Source: Bacillus sp. M6-12
GTDB lineage: Bacteria > Bacillota > Bacilli > Bacillales > DSM-1321
DNA: 64,000 nucleotides
Reading direction: 5' to 3'
Assembly: GCF_002860285.1 (NCBI RefSeq)
Contig: NZ_PGVF01000001.1
Location: forward strand, 675,257 to 739,256
A program made the position numbers and the translations under genes. A model generated the notes under the pieces. It searched no databases, was not told the DNA's origin, and saw only the letters and a program-made list of their open reading frames with translations. Position 1 is the first letter of the stretch; each line of letters starts with the position of its first letter. Positions 35,069-43,531 of this stretch are shown here, in pieces.

Positions 35069-36238
35069 ATGCAAGGAAAATCAAATTTGCTCAATAAATT
35101 GTTGAGCGTCAAGGTAATTGCGGTTCTTATCGCAATGTTTATGGTCATTTCGTATCTTTCGTTTTCTGGAACATATACAACAATAAACAAAGATGCACAT
35201 TCAACAGTGGTTCAAAAGGTTTATACATCTCAAAGTACAAAATCTAAATCACTTGGTACATTAAATAAAAACCAAAACATTTACGTTTATGGTCAACAAA
35301 ATAGCTGGTATCAAGTAAAGATTGGAAGTAAAAAAGGTTGGATTCCAACTAAGAATGTTAAAATGGGTAAATATGTAGCACCACCTGTTAAAGTGAACAA
35401 AGACGGACATTCTGCCATTGACCAAAAAGTTTACACTTCTCAAAATACGAAAGGTAAAACACTTGGTTCAATCAAGAAAAACCAAAATGTTTATATTTAC
35501 GCTTCTCAAAACGGTTGGTATCAAATTGGCTATGGGAAGACAAAAGGTTGGGTTATTGCTAAAAATGTAAAAATCGGCAAGTATGTACCCCCTGCTGTAA
35601 AGGTAAATAAAGATGGACATATGATTTCTGACCAAAGGGTTTATACTTCTCAAAATACTAAAGGTAAATCACTTGGTACATTGAAGAAGAATCAAAACGT
35701 CTATGTTTATGCTTCTCAAAATGGTTGGTATCAAGTTGGCTATGGGAAGACAAAAGGTTGGGTTATTGCTAAGTATGTGAAAATGGGAAAATACGTAGCT
35801 CCTAAACCTTCTAATCCAAGTACAGGTGGAAGTGTTAATGGTTGGGTAGCACCAGTATTGAAGTCTTCTTGGAGTTCTAACCATGCTACAAATTTAGCGA
35901 CATTAAAAAATGAACTTGGATTTAGAGATGATGGTTCAAAATACAGTCTTCCTGAATATCCAGGAGCGATGTATGTAATCGAACGAAGTCCTGATTCCCC
36001 TTATGAAGTTGATTTAACTTGGAAATTCTGGACAAGCAAGAGTTTACCAACCTCTTACCGAATTCCAATCGTATCAAAGGAATTATTTAAACTGTACTTT
36101 GGAAGTGATGCCAATCGTGTATGGAATTATTTCAACAGTAATGACATTCCAGACACCTTTACTGCCAATGGTAGAACAGTAAAAGCAGGATTCGATGCTA
36201 CTACTGGAACAGTTTACCTTAAAGTTGGTCGTAAGTAA
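35069..36238 (+). CDS. exported protein with three SH3b repeats
   Basis: This 389-residue protein has a signal/anchor helix (about 12-33), then three bacterial SH3 repeats of about 62 residues (each with (Q/R)xVYTSQxTKxKxLGxLxKNQNxYVY followed by GWYQVxxG and KGWxxxxxVKxGKYV). A C-terminal module of about 130 residues starts WVAPVLKS and ends KVGRK. SH3b repeats usually bind cell-wall peptidoglycan. The C-terminal module recurs almost unchanged in the next gene; it is not a recognised enzyme. ATG has AAGGAGG upstream. It may decorate the cell wall in support of the pilus or mating; that is inference. Confidence 0.8.
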   Translation: MQGKSNLLNKLLSVKVIAVLIAMFMVISYLSFSGTYTTINKDAHSTVVQKVYTSQSTKSKSLGTLNKNQNIYVYGQQNSWYQVKIGSKKGWIPTKNVKMGKYVAPPVKVNKDGHSAIDQKVYTSQNTKGKTLGSIKKNQNVYIYASQNGWYQIGYGKTKGWVIAKNVKIGKYVPPAVKVNKDGHMISDQRVYTSQNTKGKSLGTLKKNQNVYVYASQNGWYQVGYGKTKGWVIAKYVKMGKYVAPKPSNPSTGGSVNGWVAPVLKSSWSSNHATNLATLKNELGFRDDGSKYSLPEYPGAMYVIERSPDSPYEVDLTWKFWTSKSLPTSYRIPIVSKELFKLYFGSDANRVWNYFNSNDIPDTFTANGRTVKAGFDATTGTVYLKVGRK

Positions 36239-36254
36239 GTTTAATAGTTGATTT
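35882..36254 (+). repeat. long direct repeat, copy 1
   Basis: About 370 bases covering the shared C-terminal module and the first bases after the stop codon are almost identical to 37269-37641, 1387 bases away. Confidence 0.85.
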
Positions 36255-36258
36255 TAAA

Positions 36259-36288
36259 AGGCTAAGAGAATTTTCTCTTAGCTTTTTC
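36259..36288 (+). terminator. terminator of SH3-repeat gene
   Basis: GCTAAGAGAA pairs with TTCTCTTAGC and is followed by five T. The homologous terminator follows the next gene. Confidence 0.85.
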
Positions 36289-36343
36289 TGTATAAAAATA
36301 AATTTACAAAAACAAATCGAAGATATCAAATTTATATTTATTT

Positions 36344-36407
36344 GTAAAAAATACTTGACCAAATTCTAAATAGATGATATATTGATTATAGGCAATACAT
36401 ATTGCCT
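36344..36407 (+). promoter_or_regulatory. promoter with palindromic operator at the start site
   Basis: GTAAAAAATAC, TTGACC (36355-36360), 17 bases, TATATT (36378-36383). At the expected start site AGGCAAT-ACAT-ATTGCCT (36390-36407) is a perfect inverted repeat. The 145-base leader also holds a TTACAGTT/AACTGTAA hairpin near 36460. Confidence 0.75.
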
Positions 36408-36551
36408 TGAACCTTGATTTTTAACTCAATTAAATCAAAGTGTTTAAAGGCTTTTACAGTTATAGAACAAACTGTAAGAATCTATAATAAAAAGTATTTT
36501 ATAAACAAGGCGTTTGCTTAATAGCAACCAAATAATCAAGGAGGGATTCAC

Positions 36552-37625
36552 ATGCGAGTAAAATCTAACTTGCAAAATCTATTCAATTTTAAAGTCGTAG
36601 CTGTCATTATGGCTATGATAATGGTCATTTCTTATCTATCGTTCTCTGGAACTGCTGATGTAGTGAAAGTGAATGGTGATAATACTGGAAATGCTCCATT
36701 TGTCCAAAATGGACATACTTATGTCCCATTAAATGAAATTTCTCAAAAGATGGGAGATGAAGTTACTTCTATTTCTAATCAACAAAAGGTAGTCATTCAA
36801 CAGAAAAATGGTACTGTGGTTAGTGTGAAGGCGAATCAAGCAAGAGCTATTTTTAACGGTAAAATTGTTCCATTGAAAACAAAACAATTGAACCAAGTAA
36901 TTGTTCCTGTTAATGCAAAGGCGATTTTTAAAAATGGACAAGTGTATGTTCCTGTTGAATTTCTTTCTGATTCCAAAGGAATGACTTATCCAGTAAAGGT
37001 TGTCAATGAAGGTGGAAATACAGTGATTTATGTTGGTACAATTCCAGCACCAACTAAAGAAGAACCAAAACCATCAGAACCAACACAACCAGCACCAAGT
37101 CAGCCAAAGCAACCTGAACCAAAACCGTCAAAACCAAGTCAACCAGCACCAGCACCAGCACCAGCACCAGCACCAACTCAACCTGCTCCTAAACAGCCGA
37201 CTCAACCAAGTCAGCCAAGTACAGGTGAATGGGTAGCTCCAGTGTTAAAATCTGCTTGGAGTCCAAATCATGCTACAAATTTAGCGACATTGAAAAATGA
37301 ACTTGGATTTAGAGATGATGGTTCAAAATACAGTCTTCCTGAATATCCAGGAGCAATGTATGTAATTGAACGAAGTCCTGATTCCCCTTATGAAGTTGAT
37401 TTAACTTGGAAATTCTGGACAAGCAAGAGTTTAGCAACCTCTTACCGAATTCCAATCGTATCAAAGGAATTATTTAAACTGTACTTTGGAAGTGATGCCA
37501 ATCGTGTATGGAATTATTTCAACAGTAATGACATTCCAGACACCTTTACTGCCAATGGTAGAACAGTAGAAGCAGGATTCGATGCTACTACTGGAACAGT
37601 TTACCTTAAAGTTGGTCGTAAGTAA
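36552..37625 (+). CDS. exported protein: CuAO-N-like domain, Pro linker, shared C-module
   Basis: The 357-residue product has the same type of N-terminal helix as its neighbour (ending VISYLSFSGT). A domain at about 35-165 follows (GHTYVPLNEISQKMGDEV, VYVPVEFLS) of the stalk-type copper-amine-oxidase-N fold, then a Pro/Ala/Gln-rich linker (about 165-228), then the 130-residue C-terminal module shared with the previous gene. This is a clear domain swap: constant signal and C-module, different middle. The fold is associated with surface proteins, not oxidases. ATG after AAGGAGGG. Confidence 0.8.
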   Translation: MRVKSNLQNLFNFKVVAVIMAMIMVISYLSFSGTADVVKVNGDNTGNAPFVQNGHTYVPLNEISQKMGDEVTSISNQQKVVIQQKNGTVVSVKANQARAIFNGKIVPLKTKQLNQVIVPVNAKAIFKNGQVYVPVEFLSDSKGMTYPVKVVNEGGNTVIYVGTIPAPTKEEPKPSEPTQPAPSQPKQPEPKPSKPSQPAPAPAPAPAPTQPAPKQPTQPSQPSTGEWVAPVLKSAWSPNHATNLATLKNELGFRDDGSKYSLPEYPGAMYVIERSPDSPYEVDLTWKFWTSKSLATSYRIPIVSKELFKLYFGSDANRVWNYFNSNDIPDTFTANGRTVEAGFDATTGTVYLKVGRK

Positions 37626-37641
37626 GTTTAATAGTTCATTT
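37269..37641 (+). repeat. long direct repeat, copy 2
   Basis: Counterpart of 35882-36254. Within the module the encoded proteins differ at only a few residues (for example SLP/SLA and TVK/TVE). Confidence 0.85.
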
Positions 37642-37646
37642 AAAAA

Positions 37647-37676
37647 AGCTAAGAGAGTTTTCTCTTGGCTTTTTTG
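37647..37676 (+). terminator. terminator of CuAO-N-like gene
   Basis: AGCTAAGAGA pairs with TCTCTTGGCT and is followed by six T. Confidence 0.85.
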
Positions 37677-37758
37677 TTTATTTTTTATAATCATCAAAAA
37701 AAGTGTATATGATACATAGAAAAATCTAAAACAAGATAGAACCAATAATTAATTTCAA

Positions 37759-37790
37759 TATAGTCAAATATAATATAATATTGACTATAT
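37759..37790 (+). promoter_or_regulatory. inverted repeat across a -10 region
   Basis: ATATAGTCAA and TTGACTATAT are perfect inverted 10-mers 12-13 bases apart; between them are overlapping TATAAT sequences. Likely operator and promoter of the large exported protein gene at 37829. Confidence 0.55.
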
Positions 37791-37828
37791 AATTTATCTT
37801 TTTTAAAAAGGAGGGGAAATCAGAGAGT

Positions 37829-40756
37829 ATGAAGAAAATCAGAAAAAAAACTGCTACGTCTTCAATAATTGGACTGACTTTAATCAGTAGTGCTTTAGTT
37901 ATGACAACTGATTATGCTGAAGCTGTGGGTTTTGGTAATGGGAATGGGAGTGAAAATAATAGAATTATTCCAACTCTTGTAGACCAAAGAACTGATACAA
38001 TAATCAAATACAAATTCAATCCGAACTACAATAGCGAACAAGGAGATTATTATAATCGTTTAGGAATTGAAATGAATCGTGAAGAGTATTGGCCAGAGAA
38101 TAGTTCGTATCCTGGAGGATTTATATGGTATTCGATTGTACCACAAAAAAACCCAACATTAGCTCAAACAGATATGGGTCGAATGCTTGAAAATCGTCAA
38201 ACGATAAGAGGTAATGGTGGAGACCACCTTCTTCCAGGAACGCTCAATCTAAAATATGGAGCAAGTAACCCTTGGACTGGCGATTATTATGGAAATAACT
38301 CTGGTACAAAAACCATTCAATATGGAACGTATAAAGGAAAAAAATACGAATGGCGTTTCATTGGTTACAACGCAGAAGGTACAGTAGTTAGTAATCCTTA
38401 CTTCCCTGCTGATGCACAATCCAATGCTTTAGAAAGAGTTAGAACAAAAGCTGAAGCTGGTCAATATTGGTCTGGAAGAGATTGGGTATGGGAAGGATGG
38501 GAATTACCAAAAAGTATCAATACCTTTGGTTACGCTAACGATAGTTTAAATGCTCATTCAAAAAAAGTAAGATGGATAAAAGATATCTTCTTTAAAGACT
38601 ATCCAGCATTTAAAGACCAAGGAAATGCAGAATATTGGGCAAATATTTTCCGCCCATTAACAAACCCTGAAGAAGAAACTGGTGTATGGCTTGGTTGGCA
38701 TGAATCTGGAGGAATTAAATGGTATGTAACCTTGATTACTGCCCCACCTAAACAAAATAATTTGCGTTTAGTCAAATACCAAATTATTGATAGCAATGGT
38801 CGTGTAGTTGCTGAACAAACAAGAAATGGTACAAGTTATGATGCAATTCAGGCAAATGACCCTGTAATTCGCAACCCTTGGATTTATAAAGGGGAAACTT
38901 ATACGATTAAAACTTGGGTAAAAAATATGCCCGATAAAGTTCAAAATGTCCAAACTAAAATGACATTAGACAACAATTTTGCCTACGATGATAAAATTGG
39001 GAGTGGAAATTGGGATTATAAATATGTAGATACTGCTGATTCTCCGAATGAGAATAAATTGGATTCTGGTGATACTGCTGTTTATACTTCTACTTACAAA
39101 GTACCTGAAAGTGGAAAACCACAAGAGTATATTGAATTCCATGCTACCGTTCCAGAAAAATTCTATGATATGGGATACAATATCAACACAGCAGATGATG
39201 ATGCATCTATCATTCTTGAAATTGCCCCTGAAAACATAGGTGTAGAATTTGAAGGTTATTATGACCTTGATAGAAACGCTGTTGATTATGTAATGCCTAA
39301 CAATGAAATGTGGGTAAAATACAAAGTTACAAAAACAGCAGGAACGAAACCTGTTGATGGTGCGGATTTAAAAATCCAATTAACTGACACCAAAACCGTT
39401 ACTACGAACAGAACCTACGAAATGGAAGGTGCTTATGATAGCAAAGGAAGACCTATAGCTGACGGTGTATTGAAGAAACAAGGAGATTATGCTTTCTTTT
39501 GGGCTTCCATTACACCAAGACAACCTAAACTATGTACCCAAGGTAGTATCCTTTCAAAATGGGCTAAACAAGGGCTAAATAATGACCCTTCTGATGACGT
39601 GGCAAAACCTGACTGTTTAGTAAACCCTGACAACATTGTTGTAAGTAACTTTGTAGCAAAACCTGAAACTGTTTGGATGGCTAAAAATCAAAACAAAAAA
39701 TCAGTTCAATATACAGTAAGTTACAATCTTTCAAACTTCAACTACGACAAGAAGGATAAACAAATCCCTGTTATTTACACAATTGACGGAAAATTAATTT
39801 CTGGTGCAAATGAGGTGATTTCAGTAGATGCAATGGGTACAACAAAAGTATCTGCCATTCTTCCTGCTGTAAACGTAGGTGAAGGAGAGCATATTATCCA
39901 AGTAGAGGCGAACCCTAAACCAAGAAAATATGTTGAGTTAAAAAGAAACCCTCTTGGACAAGAAACTGACCCTTATACAGATAATATTGGTTGGGATAAA
40001 GTGAATGTAGAAAAAAATCGTCAAGATGATTTCTATTGTGTAGTTGCAGATAAATCTAACAACTGGAACACAAGATTCACAATAACAGATTCATATGGTT
40101 GGTCTTGGACACACTGTACAGATGACGGTTGCCATACACATAGAGAAACTGACTATTATTACTCTTATCCAACCGTTAGCTTCTATGAAAGACAAGAAAT
40201 CAAAAACATTTTCTTCAGAAGTAAATTCACTACTGATAAACAAGGTGGATGGGTTGACTTGTTGAACACCAAAGGAACAATCAAAGCTGGTTATGGATTT
40301 GAATTGAAAGTTGTCTCAACTTACAATACAAACACCTACAATGATACTCCGAAATGGTGGAATGATGGTTGGCATCATGGCTGGTATGCAAGAAGCGTAT
40401 CTCCTAAATATACTGCTGTTGATTCATCAGCAAGATTGAAGATTACTATGCCATTTACAGATGACATGGGTAAACCAATTGCTATCGTTCTTAACGGAAA
40501 TCAAACTGGTCACTGGTCTAATACGACAACTACGTATCAGTTAGAGCCAAGAACCGTTATCAGCAAACCTGAAAGAAAAGTGTATATTAACGAAAACACA
40601 AAAGATGGTAACTACAATGTAAGAATTGAAACTGAACCATTCTATGGTTCTTATGACAAGCCTTACACAAGGGAAATGTTGTGTGACGTTAAAAATGTAA
40701 CAATTGAGGTTAAAGGTTCATATTTAGATGACGTTAAAACTCACGTTGTTCAATAA
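37829..40756 (+). CDS. large exported protein of unknown function
   Basis: This 975-residue protein has an N-terminal signal peptide (basic MKKIRKKT, hydrophobic 13-29, cleavage near YAEA). It is rich in Trp, Tyr and Asn. The first 290 residues look like a globular domain (WENRQ-poor, many GxxW motifs); later parts are beta-rich and similar to CARDB/Ig-like surface repeats (VVSNFVAKPETVWMAKNQNK). Few Cys occur (about 570-590, 735-765, 952). No LPXTG, SLH or catalytic motif is seen. It may be secreted, membrane-retained or wall-bound. The ribosome site AAAGGAGGGG is 12 bases before the ATG. Confidence 0.7.
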   Translation: MKKIRKKTATSSIIGLTLISSALVMTTDYAEAVGFGNGNGSENNRIIPTLVDQRTDTIIKYKFNPNYNSEQGDYYNRLGIEMNREEYWPENSSYPGGFIWYSIVPQKNPTLAQTDMGRMLENRQTIRGNGGDHLLPGTLNLKYGASNPWTGDYYGNNSGTKTIQYGTYKGKKYEWRFIGYNAEGTVVSNPYFPADAQSNALERVRTKAEAGQYWSGRDWVWEGWELPKSINTFGYANDSLNAHSKKVRWIKDIFFKDYPAFKDQGNAEYWANIFRPLTNPEEETGVWLGWHESGGIKWYVTLITAPPKQNNLRLVKYQIIDSNGRVVAEQTRNGTSYDAIQANDPVIRNPWIYKGETYTIKTWVKNMPDKVQNVQTKMTLDNNFAYDDKIGSGNWDYKYVDTADSPNENKLDSGDTAVYTSTYKVPESGKPQEYIEFHATVPEKFYDMGYNINTADDDASIILEIAPENIGVEFEGYYDLDRNAVDYVMPNNEMWVKYKVTKTAGTKPVDGADLKIQLTDTKTVTTNRTYEMEGAYDSKGRPIADGVLKKQGDYAFFWASITPRQPKLCTQGSILSKWAKQGLNNDPSDDVAKPDCLVNPDNIVVSNFVAKPETVWMAKNQNKKSVQYTVSYNLSNFNYDKKDKQIPVIYTIDGKLISGANEVISVDAMGTTKVSAILPAVNVGEGEHIIQVEANPKPRKYVELKRNPLGQETDPYTDNIGWDKVNVEKNRQDDFYCVVADKSNNWNTRFTITDSYGWSWTHCTDDGCHTHRETDYYYSYPTVSFYERQEIKNIFFRSKFTTDKQGGWVDLLNTKGTIKAGYGFELKVVSTYNTNTYNDTPKWWNDGWHHGWYARSVSPKYTAVDSSARLKITMPFTDDMGKPIAIVLNGNQTGHWSNTTTTYQLEPRTVISKPERKVYINENTKDGNYNVRIETEPFYGSYDKPYTREMLCDVKNVTIEVKGSYLDDVKTHVVQ

Positions 40757-40803
40757 TAAAAGAGAGAAGGTTTGAGGGTACTCCCCTCCCTTCTCTTTTT
40801 TAT
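40757..40803 (+). terminator. terminator of large exported-protein gene
   Basis: AGAGAAGG pairs with CCTTCTCT, with an inner GAGGG/CCCTC stem, followed by TTTTTTA. Confidence 0.8.
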
Positions 40804-41070
40804 TTAAAATTCTTAGTCTTTATATAGTAGTTATGAATAACTCATAATTTACTCATAACTAATATGAATTATTAATTCCCCTCCCCTACCCTTTCAACTT
40901 CCGTTATATAAAAGTAATAAAATGTTCATACTTCTTACTTAATTCTTTACCCCTCTCCAATGGTAAATTAAAATCTATCCTTAAATTTGTTTATCATAAT
41001 CTGGACACGAAATATATAACCAGTAAGTTTACAAATATCCTGCCCCTCTATGTCTATCTCATGATTTACA

Positions 41071-41403
41071 GCCTACCAATAGGCTCTTTTTTACCTCGCT
41101 ATGGACTATCATGTAGAGCAACATCAAGTTCAACCTATCGGGAGCTTATTTAATACGTCTATATAGCATATCTCATGTAGAGCGATATTTTTTATATGCT
41201 ATAAAGAGGATAAAAAATAGAGCAACCTATTAATTTTCATATAGGGCAAGATACAGAAGTAGTCTATTAATAGGATATAAGTTAAGTCCAACTATGAATT
41301 ATCATGTAGGGCAATATACATCACTAACTATTAATAGGTTGTCAGTTATATCTATATATGACCTCTCGTGTAGGGCAACTTCAATATACTGCCTATCAAT
41401 AGC
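41071..41403 (+). repeat. centromere-like repeat array
   Basis: Core RTGTAGRGCAA occurs at 41111, 41175, 41304 and 41368, with shorter forms at 41217 (ATAGAGCAA) and 41239 (ATATAGGGCAA). Between them are palindromic CYTATYAATAGG elements at 41071, 41261, 41328 and 41391. A degenerate copy of both parts lies after the gene (42312-42360). The rest of 40804-41525 holds no gene I can support. Confidence 0.7.
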
Positions 41404-41525
41404 TTATGATTGAGCTAAAAGTTAATACTGTTTAAAAATAAACTCGAATAAAAGTTCTTTTCAATCATCCCATTTGAAGCTATCATAGAGGTATATAAGA
41501 GGTTGAAAGAGGGTGAAAAGATAAA

Positions 41526-42308
41526 ATGGAAGTTGAATTTATTACATTAGGAGATGCTTCGGAACGATTAAAAGTGCCACCACCAACTTTACGCAACTGG
41601 ACAGACCAATTAGAAGAATTTGATGTTCATTATGTAAAAAGAAACAATCGTAATGAGAGGATGTATTACGATATTGATATGCAAATCTTTGAATTTGTTA
41701 GAGATTTAAAGCAAGAATATGGTAGAAAAACTACTATGAAAGACATATCTAAGCTGTTAAAAACAGACGACAGATTTGTATTACGTAGCCAAGAAGATGC
41801 TCCATCACCAGTCCAAGAACCGAGTAATAAAACTGCTGATTTAATGAATGCTGTAGACGCTGAACGTCTTATGGAAAATCAACGTGTAAGAGGTATGGTA
41901 GGTGTAATTGTAGGTGAAGCGATTAAACAAATGGGACAAGAAGTATTGGAAGCTATCCATACTCAATGGGATAAGGATAGGGAAGAATTAAAAGAAACAT
42001 TACGTAAAGAAGTGATACAAGAAATTGCTATTGGGAAAGAAAATATGCTTCAAGAATTACATACGTTGAGAGAAGAACAAAAAAATTGGAACGAAGATGG
42101 AACACAAAAAATCCTTTCGGAACTCACTACGTTTAAAGAGGAACAAAAACAACGTGATGAAGAAGAAAGAAAGAAACACGAAGAAGAAAAAGAAAAAATT
42201 GCAAGAAGAGATGCTGAATTAATGAAATCATTAAAAGAAGCAACGGATAAACAAAAAGAAAATATGAAACCAAAAAGCATTTTTGCTAAGTTATTTGGAA
42301 ACAAATGA
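41526..42308 (+). CDS. MerR-type HTH coiled-coil protein (DUF3967-like)
   Basis: This 260-residue protein has a MerR-like winged HTH at residues 1-75 (ITLGDASERLKVPPPTLRNW, then NNRNERMYYDIDMQIFEFV), a linker, a helical segment at about 125-160, and a highly charged coiled coil at about 150-245 rich in Glu/Lys/Gln. It ends in KPKSIFAKLFGNK. Bacillus plasmid proteins with this layout are annotated DUF3967; the HTH plus coiled coil also recalls the chromosome anchor RacA. It is flanked by the repeat array, which suggests a partition or DNA-tethering protein binding that array. The partition role is inference. Confidence 0.75.
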   Translation: MEVEFITLGDASERLKVPPPTLRNWTDQLEEFDVHYVKRNNRNERMYYDIDMQIFEFVRDLKQEYGRKTTMKDISKLLKTDDRFVLRSQEDAPSPVQEPSNKTADLMNAVDAERLMENQRVRGMVGVIVGEAIKQMGQEVLEAIHTQWDKDREELKETLRKEVIQEIAIGKENMLQELHTLREEQKNWNEDGTQKILSELTTFKEEQKQRDEEERKKHEEEKEKIARRDAELMKSLKEATDKQKENMKPKSIFAKLFGNK

Positions 42309-42376
42309 TGAATTGATAGGCTTTATATAGCTCAAATATGACCTCAATGAGAGGCACATTTCATATACAAGAACAA

Positions 42377-42406
42377 AAGCTCTGCATGACTGCAGGGCTT
42401 TTTTTA
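42377..42406 (+). terminator. terminator of MerR-like gene
   Basis: AAGCTCTGCA pairs with TGCAGGGCTT around TGAC and runs into seven T. Confidence 0.9.
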
Positions 42407-42454
42407 TTGCTTCTTATCACCTAAAAAAATAACTCACGCTTCATTGAGCTTGTA

Positions 42455-42488
42455 TTGACTATAAACGAAATTTAATAGTTTGTATAAT
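42455..42488 (+). promoter_or_regulatory. putative promoter/operator of CmoA-like gene
   Basis: TTGACTATAAACGAA (42455-42469) and TATAAT (42483-42488). The spacing from TTGACT is too long (22), so the TTGACTATA here may act as operator instead of -35. Confidence 0.45.
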
Positions 42489-42545
42489 ATAGTCATATCC
42501 CATAGTTGAGAAATCATTTCCCATATTGAGAAAGGAGGAGAAAGA

Positions 42546-43247
42546 TTGAGTCAAGCCATCTATCCATTATCACAATGGAGTTTCAACCAAGAAGTATCCC
42601 ATGTTTTTGATAATCACGTCAGACAATCTGTGCCACTTTATGACTCCATGCAACAAGTCATAACACAGCTATCAGACTTTTTCGTGCAACCAAATACCGT
42701 TATTTATGACCTTGGATGTGCTACTGGTGAAACCATTTTCCATATCAATCAGCGACATAAAGAGAAAAAAGCTACATTCATTGGCATTGACGATTCTGAA
42801 TCGATGTTACAAAAGGCAATAGAAAAGAACCATGACCACGAACACATTCATTTTGTTCATCAATCCATTGAAAATTACACATTTGAACAAAAAAGCAATT
42901 TGATTCTTTCGGTATTGACGATTCAATTCATTCCTATTGAAAAAAGAGAAATGGTGATTCGCAACATCTATAACGCCTTAAACAAAGGTGGTGCTTTTCT
43001 ATTTGTAGAGAAGTGCTATGCTGAACAATCCAAAATACAGGATATATTTACACAGCTTTACCATGATGAAAAAGAAATACATGGATTAACACCACAAGAG
43101 ATTCGTGAAAAGGATAAATCATTGCGTGGCGTTCTAAATTCAATGACTGCAGTTGAAAACAATCAATTATTACAATCATCTGGCTTCTCGACTGTAGAAG
43201 TGTTTTTCAAGTATTTGAACTTCACAGGTTTTTTAGCCATCAAATAG
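42546..43247 (+). CDS. CmoA-like SAM-dependent methyltransferase
   Basis: This 233-residue protein follows CmoA (carboxy-SAM synthase) along its length: VFDNHVRQSVPLYDSMQQVI near the start, the SAM motif FVQPNTVIYDLGCATGE, GIDDSESML, and the closing KYLNFTGFLAIK. CmoA makes carboxy-S-adenosylmethionine for CmoB in wobble-uridine modification of tRNA. The family is mainly Gram-negative and no CmoB is seen here. By memory alignment the arginine expected to bind the carboxylate (in the KRSM region of E. coli CmoA) is replaced by KDKS, so it may be an ordinary methyltransferase. TTG start after AAAGGAGGAG. Confidence 0.65.
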   Translation: MSQAIYPLSQWSFNQEVSHVFDNHVRQSVPLYDSMQQVITQLSDFFVQPNTVIYDLGCATGETIFHINQRHKEKKATFIGIDDSESMLQKAIEKNHDHEHIHFVHQSIENYTFEQKSNLILSVLTIQFIPIEKREMVIRNIYNALNKGGAFLFVEKCYAEQSKIQDIFTQLYHDEKEIHGLTPQEIREKDKSLRGVLNSMTAVENNQLLQSSGFSTVEVFFKYLNFTGFLAIK

Positions 43248-43531
43248 TCTTTGACCTTAGATTTTTCATATTTAATCGCATACTGGCGATTGATTAAGAG
43301 TTGTTCATACTTTTTAAGTAAGTTTTTACGACAAATACAAATAATGGAGTATTTATTTAGAAAGGTTTTGGCATTTCGTATGAGTTTTTTTACGAATAGT
43401 TCATACCTTATTCATATTTATTTTAGATATTTTTTTGGGACTATATAGGTTTATGTTTTCCAGAAGTTGCGAGTCCCAATTCACCCTACAGATATAAGGG
43501 ATTTTATAAGAAAAGGAGGAAAAAATAACAA

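Noticed and set aside
37030..37236. A 68-codon frame rich in Gln, His and Asn inside the CuAO-N-like gene
   Set aside because: It is the +1 frame of the Pro/Ala/Gln linker repeats and has no ribosome site.
43251..43448. A 65-codon plus-strand frame between the CmoA-like gene and the C5 methyltransferase
   Set aside because: No ribosome site, starts 3 bases after a gene on AT-rich DNA, and the product has a composition typical of translated intergenic sequence.
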